Positions 30,401-41,830 of a stretch of 64,000 nucleotides of DNA are shown piece by piece. Position numbers and translations under genes: made by a program. The notes below the pieces were generated by a model. It did no database searches. It saw nothing but the letters and a program-made list of their open reading frames with translations, and was not told the DNA's origin. The stretch comes from Phoma sp. XZ068 (taxonomy: Eukaryota > Ascomycota > Dothideomycetes > Pleosporales > Didymellaceae), in assembly GCA_004835665.1 (NCBI GenBank), contig RBKR01000016.1, positions 1-64,000 on the forward strand, in the 5' to 3' direction. Positions within the stretch are counted from its first letter, which is position 1. Each line of letters starts with the position of its first letter.

Positions 30401-31816
30401 TGGCAAGACACAGATGTTCCGCCTGTCGCTAAGGCCGAAAGAGCATCGGTCTGGACCTAGCCAAGATATCACAAACCCGGAAGATTTCCAATCTACCGAA
30501 CAAAATCGCGTGGCCCTGACAGCTGTAGACTCGTTGCACGGTGAACCCTTCGTGGACCAGACGGCGACCCCGCAACAACTTAGCACAGGCCTGAAAATTG
30601 GAACATCCAGCCCTGGCTTGGGTCAGCAAACCCAGCATGAAGCCGACATGCCCCGCCAGGGTCAGCGGATCGCTGTAAGCTACAACCACTTTGTCAACCA
30701 CTATCGCGCTCAACAGGGCAAGAGACCCCAGGGATGGCAACAGTCTACAGCACCAGAGGAACGAGCCCAGCTTGCCTCTCAATTCTTCACTCAGTTCCGC
30801 CTGCTTCAGCCTGAGTCACCGGAAGTGGAAGCTGTGCGCACATCGCTCTCATATGAGAACCAGGTCTTCGTCACGTACCAGACAAAAGACCAGTATATGT
30901 TAACCATCAAGCGTAAACTGATGCAGATGACAAGTGCACGACAGCAAAATCAGCAGCAGCAGCAGCAGCACCTAGAACAACAGCGCCTAAGGACGAGTGC
31001 GTGTGATATGCCCCTTGTCTTCAAATTCATGGCTAATTGCAAAGCATAGTGAATCCTGCAATGATGAAACAAATAGCTGCTCTCCAGCAGCAAGAGTACA
31101 AGCGACAATTGCAAGCGCACCAGATGCAGCAAATTCAAGAACAGCAGCAAAAGCAGGCCCAGCGGCAAGGCGGCACGGACACCTTGAATCCTTTCCCGAG
31201 TTTGCGCCAACAGTTCGATCAGCAGTACGGAAATTTAAGTCCGCTGGACTCTTATCGTCCGAGTAGTTCCCGCGATTTTCATCCTGATCTTGAGTCGCAT
31301 ATATCAGATCGTGACGCCAGTCGGGACCTTTCTCGGCGAGCAGAACTCGTACGAGAGCAGCTGGACAACCCACATATACGCTCTGCCCCTGTGGGAGAGC
31401 ATTTGCTTTACCAATCTCCGTACACATTACAGCACCTACAGACTCCATTATTGAGGAACAATGCAGGACCGCCTCCCTTGATACCCCCACCGCGTCCTTA
31501 TTCAGGCATAGGCGATCACCTTCACTATGACATAGACAATGCCCTATTCTATGAACTAGACGATCACCTACTCTATGATCGAAGTCTCTCAGAAGAGCTA
31601 TCGCGGTCATTGCAACCTTTACCTCGCGGAGGTGAAACCGCTGATCGTATACGTCAACAGCCAGGTCAGCAACAGCTAGGTCAGCAAAAGCTAGGTCAGC
31701 AACAGCAGCCTACTTTAGACTGGCCATCCAGCTCGTCCAATCAAACCCTCACTTCTAGTGTGCCCTATCGAGCTGATTCCTCGTTTCGTCCGTCTTATCG
31801 TCCAACGTCTCAATGA
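27418..31816 (+). CDS. NACHT NTPase fused to a zinc-finger module, a Med15 KIX-like segment and a Q-rich tail
   Basis: Exons 27418-27723, 27779-27971, 28018-28395, 28446-29042, 29090-29466, 29555-29972, 30019-30996 and 31050-31816 close in frame to 1,337 residues. The intron before 29555 is the only weak one: 29461 or 29467 could be its donor. Residues about 15-180 are the fungal N-terminal domain often preceding NACHT (APVKLMLL then SALDALSAFEKLVEAYG). The P-loop GKPGAGKS (about 287-294) is completed across an intron, Walker B is VIDGVDEW (about 381-388), and KILISSRD follows. FVHFSVKEF marks the end of the NACHT core. Residues about 820-868 hold a paired C2H2-like module (C-x4-C ... H ... 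C-x4-C ... H ... H). Residues about 977-1060 (GWQQSTAPEERA, FRLLQPE, TKDQYMLTIKRKL) resemble the KIX domain of Med15. The rest is glutamine-rich with (CAG)6. Fungal NACHT proteins act in self/non-self recognition; this tail suggests a nuclear, transcription-linked output. Confidence 0.8.
30951..30968 (+). repeat. (CAG)6 run coding polyglutamine
   Basis: Six CAG codons in frame encode glutamines within a longer Q-rich stretch of the NACHT gene. The pure codon run suggests length polymorphism. Confidence 0.9.
31664..31708 (+). repeat. Three 15-bp tandem repeats coding GQQQL-type units
   Basis: Units 31664-31678, 31679-31693 and 31694-31708 share the sequence GGTCAGCAA(C/A)AGC followed by TA or AG. 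They lie in the C-terminal exon of the NACHT gene and keep its frame, expanding the glutamine/glycine-rich tail. Confidence 0.85.
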
Positions 31817-32755
31817 CACATCTTCAAGTTCGCGCTTTAATCTATCTTCCTTATGCTCAAGGGTGTTCTTAGGAGTGCGCAGCGCCATTAGCGTTCCTTG
31901 CAACCCCGAACTTCACGATCCTGGTATCGAAGTTCCGCCTGTCTCTGGCTTCACGGTTGCCGGCCATGGCTCTGGTTTGTGTTGCCTTTTTTGTGTGTGC
32001 TTGTTCGGATTGCGAGTGTTGGCTGACAGCAAACTCTTCAGAAGGGGTGTAGAAGACAGGAGGGTAAATTTTGAAATACAATCGAATTTTGGACTGTGGA
32101 TGCGTCAACTGTCAAGCTGTCAAAGCACAAGCATAAAGTTTATTGAGCTGCGCTTGATATGTCATCAAACGCAGTCATGACTCATATCGATAGTGCATTG
32201 CACAGAAATTGGAGTACCGTTGGAATTCTCTCGTGGGTCGGGAATTGAAATCTAGTTGACCGAGAGGCAATTGAATAACGTAGCAAAACTACCCCAATGT
32301 TTGCCTAAGAACACATGTGTGACAGATTATTCCAGACACCTTAATGTGGACAGTACAGAGACATGCATAGCAGACACACTCCGTACACGGCTCAACACTA
32401 GTAAGTGTATACACACAAGCCTCTGGAAGTTCCTTTAAAAGTACTAGTTAGTAAGATTAATTCTAAGACTCCTAGAGCATATTAGCACAAGGGTCTATTT
32501 ATTTGTCATGTGTTCATTTTGCACTTGCGTACCTTTCCTGTTGTAGATGTACTTAATCAATACAATATTAGTCTCCACTTCCTTACACTTTACCCAGAAG
32601 AGTTGCAAGGCGAAGACTGGATAACAGTAGTCCTTTATCAGATGTGTTGAAAAATATTGTTGTTTAGGCTCGCTCGTTCCTCGTGGTAGTCTCTGCCTGC
32701 TATCTTGTATAACCGAAGCTGGCTCAACAATAGTACATTATCATCCAAGTGATTA
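31817..32755. other. Intergenic between convergent genes, no gene seen
   Basis: It holds the 3' ends of the NACHT gene and the arginase-like gene. Small open frames have no coding character. The segment around 32440-32600 is AT-rich. Confidence 0.5.
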
Positions 32756-33724
32756 CTACCTGAAACCACGATTCCTCGCAGCCAACATACCAACAAGACT
32801 ATCTGTCAGCATCCCCACAAGCCCCAAACCCGGATCATGATCCGGATTCACTTCAGCGATTAGCATTCCGACCGCCTTCTCGCTCCCAAGTACAACTCCC
32901 AACGCGCTCATCATCGCCTCGAACTTCACGCCAGTGAAGTTGGGCAGGTTCGCGAGCGGGAATAGGCGCGCGTCGATGGCGTCGACATCTAGATGGACAA
33001 AGATAATGTCCGCTTTGTCCTGCAGGTACGCCAGGGCCTGGCGCGCGGCTTGCTGCGGGTCGCGGGCCACGGTTGAGGAGGGGATGACCTTGAAGCCGTG
33101 GTCGAAGAGGTAGCTGAAGTCTTGGCGTCGGTTTCCCGCGTGTGACATGTTGGTGCCGAAGAAGACCATGTTGGCGGCGTCGCAGACGGGGCTGCCGTCT
33201 GGTCTTGCGAACTGAGCCATGCGATCCAGCGCACCTGGGAGACGCAGCAGGTGGGTTGTATTCATGCCGGCGAGGTTACCTGTTGAGTTTGGTTCGGTAG
33301 GGGACACGAGGTCGAGATCTGCATCGATGTAGACAAGGCCCACGCGCTTTGGGGCAAAGTGAGTAGAGAGCGCGGAGAGGATGGCAGGAGAAATGCAGCA
33401 CTCGCCGCCTAGGATTAGTTGGAACGGCGGAGGTAACGCAGCATCGGACAGACTCGAAGTAAGCGTTGCATATACACGCTCGCAGACTTCGACGTTCAGA
33501 GCTTCGTTGCGGACACTGCCGATCGCGAAGTCGGCTACCGAGTACTGGGTGGGAGCTGGGAGAGCGTGGTACTCCTGTGTAGTCAAGCCGGCATTTTTCA
33601 ACTTGTTCACAATGCTGGCGTCACGAAATGCCTGTGGTGCTTTGGATTTTCCTGGGATAACGGAGCCACAGTCTGATGGCACGTAGGTTACGGATACTGT
33701 CGAGAGCGATGCAGCCGAAGTCAT
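32756..33724 (-). CDS. Arginase/ureohydrolase-fold protein with altered metal ligands
   Basis: The first plausible ATG is at 33724, giving 322 residues in one exon. The fold signatures are recognisable: LILGGECC (104-110) stands where GGDHS is usual, VYIDADLDL (131-139) where DAHxDx is usual, and VHLDVDAID (243-251) matches the third motif DVDxxDP. Family members hydrolyse guanidino or amidine C-N bonds using two Mn2+ held by histidines and aspartates. Here the histidine of motif 1 is cysteine and the histidine of motif 2 is aspartate, while the paired aspartates remain. The protein may bind a different metal, act on another substrate or have lost catalysis. No targeting signal is seen. The frame is intact and codon structure looks normal, so it is probably under selection. 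Confidence 0.8.
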   Translation of the reverse strand: MTSAASLSTVSVTYVPSDCGSVIPGKSKAPQAFRDASIVNKLKNAGLTTQEYHALPAPTQYSVADFAIGSVRNEALNVEVCERVYATLTSSLSDAALPPPFQLILGGECCISPAILSALSTHFAPKRVGLVYIDADLDLVSPTEPNSTGNLAGMNTTHLLRLPGALDRMAQFARPDGSPVCDAANMVFFGTNMSHAGNRRQDFSYLFDHGFKVIPSSTVARDPQQAARQALAYLQDKADIIFVHLDVDAIDARLFPLANLPNFTGVKFEAMMSALGVVLGSEKAVGMLIAEVNPDHDPGLGLVGMLTDSLVGMLAARNRGFR

Positions 33725-35493
33725 TTTGGTAACGCGTTTGGATATCAGAACAATATCTTGGACAAGAGTTATTCGCAAAACAATTAACTCGGTTAGGTCT
33801 CTTCCGCGTGTTCATCTTAAATATCTGTGGCTATTAAATGGACAGCTTGGGTGGTTGTAGGACTGACGTAGCGATGACAAAGCACCGCTTACAAAAAGCG
33901 AATCGCCCTCTGGCGTCAAGTCGCATACACAAGCGACGCAACACTTCAGATTACCGCCGGATGCAACACTCGATGCCAGATGGTCGATCAAACCGCACAT
34001 TGTCGAAGCCACAAAGTCGGACTAGGAGTGACGGAGGCAGGTGTTGGATAGACCTACCCAGTAAAGCTTGGACTAGTCCCGATTAGGTAAGGGCGCCGCA
34101 CAAAATCCGGTCCAAGAGGCAACGCCGCAGCGAATAGCTGGGCAAGGTTGGAATCCAAACCAATCTCGTAGTATTGTATGTACAGGAAAGAGGCGATTTA
34201 TTTTGGTAATGGAACTCTACTATTTAAATACCTAGCATGTCACTGTTTCAAACGCCCTATGGCTAACCAGGTGCGGAGAAGGCTTTTGAAGAGGATATCC
34301 CCAGCATATATGTTCCTGATTGTTTAGATTTGGAAGGGATCTTTGGCCATATTTGTTAGATTTGCGGCTGTTCTACCATGGTAGTCGTAATATGAATAAT
34401 CGTTTGGAGGGCGGGTTTTGTTGCATCGAGATGTGAATGGTATTGAGACCTTGAGTCTTACGCTGTATTATTCATGAAGCCAAGGATAGAGGGTTGAATT
34501 CAGTTGCACACATATTCTCCTTCTCCCTTCTCTTTTCGCCTGCGTTGAATGTGATTTTAGCCACGATATTGTTTTGTTGTCGGCTCTGTTCCAGTTACGT
34601 GTAAACGGCGCTAACTTGGGTCTTCGTCGGCTCGAATAATTGGACATCGTTCTAACACGACATAGCAATCCCAACATTATGATTTGGAAAGCTAGTAGTT
34701 CATTCTAGTGGGTAGAGCAACAGAGCTCAAAGCACCGACGACGTTGACGTTTCCGCCTTCTGCCGCCATCCACTCCCGACCCTGAACTCGTCATAACAAG
34801 CTTCGTGGCGCCGTGCGGGCCGCTTCCTTTCAAGCCTTGTATAGTGTGTGGGTACCTAGTGAGCTATCTCGGAGGTGGCGGAGGCTGCGTAAGAAGGCTT
34901 GACTGCCGAACGGGCTAACGTTGAGTGTGATATGCCGGCTCGGCCGAGCCTCGTCAACAGCAAAAATTCAATGATGCGCACAACAGTGGCTTGCTGTGTC
35001 AGCCTTCCCGAACAACACTTAATTTCTACAGACAATTAGGTAATAGAAGAATGACGCGTAACCAGCTATGGCAAAACATACCGCCAGGTCAACATTACAC
35101 TGATACCGAGGAGCTAAGCTGTGATACACAGTCTAAGCTGACGGCCGTCAATACCTCAAACTAGGCGGGTACGAAGTATATGCCTCAGTCTCCGCTAACA
35201 TGCTTCGGCGAACAGTCGGAGTGGATTGACGATGTTCTTCCGACGAAATATGACGACAGCCTCAAGGCGAAATCTACCTGCTATGCAGCTTGATTATGGG
35301 CCGTCGCCACAAGAAATCGTATATGTACCATCCATCTTACAACAAGAAACAAGACATCAATCGACTTTACTCTCAATCACAAATAACTAAGTCGGAAAGG
35401 ATACGACACTCTCCACTGCACACTGGAAAAAACTTGCAACTCAATCCTTGCACTTGATAATTGCAGCAAGGCCTATTTCCCCCTCTCTTCACA
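33725..35493. other. 1.8-kb intergenic region, no gene seen
   Basis: Divergent upstream regions of the arginase-like gene and the NRPS-like reductase. A segment at 34707-34740 superficially resembles a tRNA A box, but no B box or cloverleaf follows. No coding frame or repeat was identified. Confidence 0.5.
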
Positions 35494-38400
35494 ATGGGAG
35501 GCATGGAAGAAGATCAGTTCACGGTACCAGATTACATCGACGAAGCAGCGCGGTCATCACCCAACGATATCTGGGCAATCGTTCCACGGTCAACTGCTGG
35601 TCTTGACGAGGGTTTGCATCATTTCACTTACGCGGATCTGGCAAGGGCGGTCAACAATCTGGCGTGGTGGATTGAGAAAAGCGTTGGGGTTGCCCAACAT
35701 GAAGGTCAGACCATTGGGTACATGGGGTAAGCCACCTGCAAAACTGCCATCGACGTGATCTCCAGATACTAACATGCGGCACAGTGCGAATGATCTAAGG
35801 TACCTAGTGGTACTCGCTGCAACACTGAAAGCTGGATACGTGCCGCTATTCACCTCACCGCGCAACTCCCTCGATGGCCAAAAGTTTCTCGTCAACAAGA
35901 CAAGCTGTGAGATCTTCTTGACTACGGTTGAGACAGCAGCACAATTTGAGACTGTTCGAGCATCCATTCCTTGTCTTCGAACATTCCAGATCCCGTCAAC
36001 CCAAGAGCTTCTGGACCCAAGCATTGCCGTGCCGCATTATGAGGGTCAACACAGTCGCGATGCAGATGCCCACAGTCTTATCCTACATACTTCGGGCTCA
36101 ACGGGTCAGTATTATCACAGAAATATGATGTGTTGATGAAGGACTAACCAATGCGCTAGGGCTTCCCAAGCCAATCCATTTGACGGTCGCTGGTCTTAAT
36201 ACCGTGCACGCGCAAGCCTCGCTTGCGCCCGAGGTAGGCTTTGAACATGTCTGCAGACCGTTCTTGGCAGACAACAGGGCAATGCTTGCAGCCGTACCTT
36301 TCTTCCATGCAATGGGCATCATCATCGGGCTTCGATCTCTCATGTGCAAAGCCACAATCGTCAGACTTCCGTCTGAAAAGCTCTTGAGTGCTGGCCTTGT
36401 TATCGATGCAATCGAAGTCATCAAGCCAACTTCGGCTATCTTCCCGCCATCAATACTTGAGGATTTGACTGCCACCGATCAGGGTATTAAAGCTCTCGCG
36501 CAGCTAGAGTATGTTTTCTTTGGCGGCGCACCTTTGGCTACTGCAAGCGGTGACAAGATCTGTCAGGTGACGAACCTTGTCACAGTCATCGGTAGCACTG
36601 AAGCATTGCTTATGTGCACTCTGTTGCCATCCGAACCTGAAGAGTGGGGCTACTTTCATTGGAGCTCTATAACGGGGGCCTCTATGGAACCGGCAGAGAA
36701 TGGCCTGTGTGAGCTCGTGCTCAAACCGAAAGATACGCAGTACCAAGCCATATTCCATACTTTCCCAGAACTCCAGGAATGGCGAACCAAGGACTTGTTT
36801 CTACAGCATTCTTCCAAACCCTATCTTTGGAAGTATAGCGGTCGACGTGACGACATCATTGTACTAAGTAACGGTGAGAAGTTCAATCCAGTATTGACAG
36901 AGAAAGTGATCGAGTCACATCCACTTGTGAAAGGTGCTCTAGTAGTCGGCCAAAGCAAATTTCAAGCCGGTCTTCTAATTGAACCTGATTGGAGTCAGGC
37001 TAGCCCTCATGACCTATCAGGCTTGGTTGACCGCATCTGGCCGACGGTGGAACAAGCGAACCGAGAGGCGCCTGCTCATGCTAGGATTTACCAGTCGAAG
37101 GTCGCCGTCACCAAAGAACAAAAGCCTTTTGTACGCGCTGCAAAGGGCTCAACTATACGCCTCCAGACAGTAGCAGCTTTTAAAGATGAGATCGAAGCGC
37201 TGTATGCTGATGAGGGATATTCCAGCGATCCGAACGAGAGTTCTGATGGTAATGCGGCGTTGGCGAGCAAGATCCGTGCTGTCTTCACTCGCTCTCTGCC
37301 CTCTTTCCAGATGAATACAGCCGAAGACATCGATATCTTCAGCCTCGGCGTGGATTCTCTTGACGTTATTGCTGTAACCCATGCGCTCAACAAAGCTATT
37401 CGCGGCGCAAGCGTCACTGCGCCAACGGTTTATAGCAACCCATCTGTTAAACAGTTAGCTCAAGTTCTGTCTCAGAATATGAGCGGATTGGATGAGAGGT
37501 CAGCAGTTCCACTGGTTCGAGAGGAGAGGATCGATAAAATGGTGAGGAAGTACACGAGAGACATTGTACGTCAGAAAGGCTCCGTGGCCACACCAAAATG
37601 CCGTTCGACCCAGACAGTAGTCATTACAGGATCGACAGGCAGCCTTGGTACTCATATCCTAGAGCAGCTGCTCAAGGACCCAGGTGTTGGGAAGGTGTAC
37701 TGTATGAACCGTTCTGATGATGCAGAAGTCCGACAAAAGGACTCCTTTATCAAGTACTACCATGACCCGACCAACTTCAGCAAGGCAGAGTTTCTCAAGA
37801 CCGACTTTGGTTCTGAAAAGTTCGGTCTTTCTGATGAAATTTACGCACACCTTCTGGCCACCGTCACTGTCTTCATTCACTCCGCGTGGTCTGTCGATTT
37901 CAACCTGTCCCTTGAATCGTACGAAGCGACTCATATTGCTGGAACCCGACGTGCGATCAATTTTTCCGCCGCATCCACCTACAAACCATCAATCATTTTC
38001 GTTTCTTCAATCGCCAGCGTCGGAAATTGGAGAGCAATCGCGCAAGATGGATCTGCTGTGCCCGAAACTGTCTCTTCGCTCTTTGACAACGCACTGGCGC
38101 TGCCGCAAGGCTATGGCGAGTCGAAGCACGTTGCAGCTCAGATCCTCGCAATTGCTTCCCATCGCCTAGGGATCAAAACTGCTATTGTCCGTGCCGGTCA
38201 GCTTGCAGGTCCAAGTACGGGGTCTGGCGGTGCGGCTTGGAATCGTCATGAGTGGTTCCCGACTCTGGTGCATACTAGTAAGACCCTGAAAAAACTGCCT
38301 AGGACGTTGGGTAATCTGGAACGTGTGGACTGGGTACCCATGGACATCGCGGCTGGAACTGTCATTGATGTTGCTACAACACTGGCCTCCGAATCTACCC

Positions 38401-38735
38401 AAGTCTATCACCTTGCTAATCCGTATACGACATCATGGAGCCAGCTGTACCCGGTCGTTCAGACCCATTACAGGAAAGCCGGTATTCTCGTTGAGGTTGT
38501 GGAGTACGACGACTGGCTCGATGAGCTCAAGGCGATCCCTCAAACGAAGGAGAACGCCGAGAAGATCCCTGGTCTAAAGCTGCTAGATTTCTATGGGACT
38601 CTTGGACCTGCGAGTGGGTTGGGATTGCCGGCTTTAGAGACACAGAGGACGGAGGAGGTAAGTAAGACATTGAGAAACGGGAGGGTCGTGGATGAGGAAG
38701 TTGTGAGGAAATGGTTAGAGCAGTGGGCATTCTAA
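35494..38735 (+). CDS. NRPS-like carboxylic acid reductase (A-T-R architecture)
   Basis: Exons 35494-35726, 35785-36104 and 36160-38735 join in frame to 1,042 residues. Introns are 58 and 55 bp (GTAAGC, GTCAGT donors, CTAAC branch). Adenylation core A3 is LILHTSGSTGLPKP (about 175-189, split by intron 2), A5 is VIGSTEA (about 323), and the hinge is YSGRRDDIIVLSNGEK. The thiolation site is LGVDSLD (serine near 584). The reductase domain starts with the NADPH motif TGSTGSLGTHIL (about 673) and has the catalytic tyrosine in YGESKHVA (about 837). Such enzymes activate a carboxylic or amino acid, tether it to phosphopantetheine and release an aldehyde or alcohol. There is no condensation domain, so it acts on a single free acid. 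It resembles fungal aryl-acid reductases more than Lys2. The GH131 and MFS genes follow on the same strand. Confidence 0.9.
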
Positions 38736-39756
38736 GGTAGCATTTTAATGAACAGTGTAAGTAGATGAAAGGGTATTGCTTAGTCTTGCCATATATTCTC
38801 TATATTATAGTTGTTTCCACGCTCTTGCACCTTTACTTCATCAGTAACCATTCTGAGTGAAATTACCTAGCCAAATCCACCGGCTTCACTGCTTGTGTTT
38901 GAGGTGAACGCGATCGTTGACTAGCTAAGGCAGCTTGCTGAACACAGGTAAGGTGGGAAGCACAGTCTACCAACCTACATCTTCAATTGCCTTGTTATAC
39001 ATTGACAGTGCGATAGCACGCAGGCAACCAAGGCAAAAATTGTTCCTGTTCGCTCTTGATTAAATAATTTATCATCAACCAGCCGTTCGCCTGGTCTTCG
39101 ACGACGGAGCAAACCCGCGGCTCTCTTGATTTGATGGACTGGCGAAGAGACGGAGAAGGGAAACACCAAATTTCCGTGTTCTCCGGCTGAAACAAGCTTT
39201 CATGAACAGGAGTGTCTCTCAATCCTTTCATAACCAAGCCTTGCGCCCTTAGCTGAAGTGGGACTAGATATGGCTATGTTAGGCTTAGTGTGATTAAGCG
39301 AGACGTTTCATACAATCGCTTCCGCTGTCATGCCATCTGACTTTCTGCCATTGCGGCTCGTGTCTGCAGCCACAAGGGCGAGATCTGGGCTCATCACCGC
39401 GCGCGATACTGAAAACTGTCACCATGCCGCTGGGCCAGTACAGAAGGAATGGTTAAAGTGGCCTACCCACGGGTCTTCAATCTTATGACGATTGACTAAC
39501 ACACTGAAACAAGCTGCATTTGATGTTTCGTTTCCGAGATATTGGTATGCAGGGATGAGCCGGCGGCTCCAGCTGCGGCGCTTCAATCTTGGGCTTAACC
39601 TGGTTCAATGTACTTTGAAAGGACTACCTCTTATATATGCTTGTCAGTACCGTTTTGTCTGCTTGCCCCATCGTTCATCCCACTACAGTCCTTCTTTTCA
39701 CCTCGTAGTACACATTCCTTTCCGTACAGCTGGTCTCTGTCCACATTCATTTCAAC
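38736..39756. other. Intergenic, promoter of the GH131 gene
   Basis: No gene found. It contains a good TATA-like box (39631-39640) and pyrimidine-rich leader before the next start codon. Confidence 0.5.
39631..39640 (+). promoter_or_regulatory. TATA-like box upstream of the GH131 gene
   Basis: TTATATATGC lies 117-126 bp before the ATG at 39757. It is followed by a CT-rich stretch typical of highly expressed fungal promoters. Assignment rests on sequence and spacing only. Confidence 0.5.
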
Positions 39757-40928
39757 ATGCTTTCCAAGGTCGCTCTTATCAACGCGCTCATCAGCGCTGT
39801 GTCCGCCGGTATGTTGTGGCAGTATGAAAGTCAGCGACACAAGTTCTAACAGTCAGACTAGGCACAATCATTTGGGATGGACGCTTTAACGACATGACCT
39901 CGAGCGCGGATCTCGAGAAGTGGTCATTCGCTACCCCAGTCGGTGCTTACCAGTACTACATCCACGGCTCTGGCGCAGTCTCTGACTACGTCAACCTCGA
40001 CGCAACCTACAAGAACCCGGCCGATACGGGCTCCAAGCAGGGTGTCAAGATCACCATTGACGAGACTGCCAAGTGGAATGGCCAGAGCATGTTGAGGACT
40101 GAGCTGATTCCCCAGACCACCGCTGCCATCAACAAGGGCAAGGTCTACTACCACTTCTCTATCAAGACAACTGGTACCAACAAGCCTACCGCGACGAACG
40201 AACACCAAATCGCATTCTTCGAGAGCCATTTCACTGAACTGAAGTACGGTGCTTCGGGAGGCAGCAACACGAACCTGCAGTGGCATGTTGGTGGTGTCTC
40301 CAAGTGGGATGTCGAGCTTGTCGCTGACGAGTGGCACAATGTTGCCTACGAGATCGATTTCGATGCCGGTTCCGTCTCGTTCTACCATTCCACCGGCAGC
40401 GCTGCGCTGACAAAGACCGCGGGTCCCTTCGATGCTAGCACATCATCCAATGGCGCGGACTGGCACTTGGGTGTTCTTCGCCTGCCTGGCAGCAATGATG
40501 CCGCTGGTGCCGAAGATTGGTTCTTCAGCGGCGTCTACATCGAGAGCGGCGACCTGACCACATCCGTTAACTCTGCTGGTGGTGCTGCCTCTGGCGACTC
40601 GTCTGCCCCTGCTTCGAGCGCTGCTCCCGTTTCATCCAAGGCCGCTGTCGCCTCTTCGGCTGCTGCCACATCGGCTGCTGCGGCCACATCTGCGGCTCCT
40701 GTGGCATCTTCTTCCGCGGCTGCAGTCTCTTCGGCCGTATCGCCTCCTGTTGCATCTTCCTCCGCTGCCGCCGAGATCCCTGCTGCCTCCTCATCTCCAG
40801 TTGCTTCGTCGACTGCCGCTGCAGCTCCTTCCGCTACTGCTGGAGCTGGAGCCAGCACTGAGCTTCCTGCTGAGTTCACTCTGAAGGAGCTGATTGCTTG
40901 GGTCAAGGCCAAGAACGGAGTGAACTAA
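39757..40928 (+). CDS. Secreted glycoside hydrolase family 131 protein with Ser/Ala-rich tail
   Basis: Exons 39757-39808 and 39862-40928 join in frame to 372 residues. The intron (53 bp, GTATGT..GACTAG) cuts just inside the signal peptide (MLSKVALINALISAVSAG). The mature protein starts with TIIWDGRFND and contains YQYYIHGSG, SKQGVKITID, RTELIPQTTAAINKGKVYYH, HQIAFFESHFTELKYG and WHNFAYEIDFDAG-like WHNVAYEIDFDAG. These match GH131, a family of fungal beta-1,3/1,6- and 1,4-glucan-active enzymes. From about residue 240 the protein is almost only Ala, Ser, Pro and Val, a typical O-glycosylated stalk. The end (LKELIAWVKAKNGVN) is short and lacks a GPI signal or cellulose-binding module. It likely acts on plant or fungal cell-wall glucan outside the cell. 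Confidence 0.9.
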
Positions 40929-41830
40929 ACATGTAGAAGGAAATTTGCGATGATCGAGAAAGCATTCTTGTGTATACTTTACCTTGGACTTTAAAATATG
41001 ATCGGCCATTGGGCTGCCTTTCGACCTTTCGAACGAACAACACGAATCCATGTTCTTCCTTTCTGACTGTGACGCGCCGGCGCCTGAAAGAAACGCCCTA
41101 GGAGGACCGTGCATTGTCAACCAGGTCACACCCACTTCAACCTTAATTCTACTTTAACAACTTACTAGATTGTTTATGCACCCATTATCTGCTAACTTTC
41201 AGTCGATTCGATGAAACTCAGCAGCAAACTTGTCATGGTACTTGCATACGTATTCTAGTTTGTGTTCCTGCTAATTACCAAGTGCATGAACAGATGCTGG
41301 GCCTGGAACTCAGTTCATCAAGTACTGCGTTGCATCAACCTCAACTCAGACCTATTCGTCGGGCTGGCTATCTTATCTGGTTGTTTTCCGTATGTTCCAT
41401 TGCCGATATCTACATATACTTGAAAGCGGAACGCTGTGCGAACACGCAAGAGTCGTTGAGGCTGAAGACCCGCACATGCAAGAACCGAAATTTCCAGCCG
41501 CTGCTCGCTTCAGCAGCCGACACCACCAATACCCGCTGTGAGGGAGAGTGGGCGCAGGCACTGCGGTTTTGGCTGCAGGCGCGACGTTGTGGTTCGCTCA
41601 AATCTGATGACGCGATTGGGTCCTGGTGTTGCAACATCGCCTTTCCTCAATTGCAACGGCCGAGGCTGCACGCTGACACGCCTAGCCTCACGACCGTCCT
41701 CAACGTGGGCGCAGCATGACTCCAGCGGCGAAAATTCTGCGAGTCTGTCTGATAAGGAAGGTCGGTATATATTCACAATGTCTCAAACAGTCATTACACC
41801 AAATCACGCCTTTTCTCGTGACTGCCCACT
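40929..41830. other. Intergenic, no gene seen
   Basis: Contains the 3' region of the GH131 gene and the MFS promoter. Overlapping short frames on both strands around 41300-41720 have no splice or motif support. Confidence 0.5.

Noticed and set aside
31037..31816. Separate Q-rich gene
   Set aside because: It lacks a good start, and the preceding GTGCGT..CATAG intron joins it in frame to the NACHT gene.
34707..34740. Possible tRNA (A-box-like GTGGGTAGAGCA)
   Set aside because: No B box, acceptor stem or anticodon arm could be formed downstream.
40535..40912. Ala/Glu-rich minus-strand frame
   Set aside because: Antisense of the Ser/Ala-rich tail of the GH131 gene.
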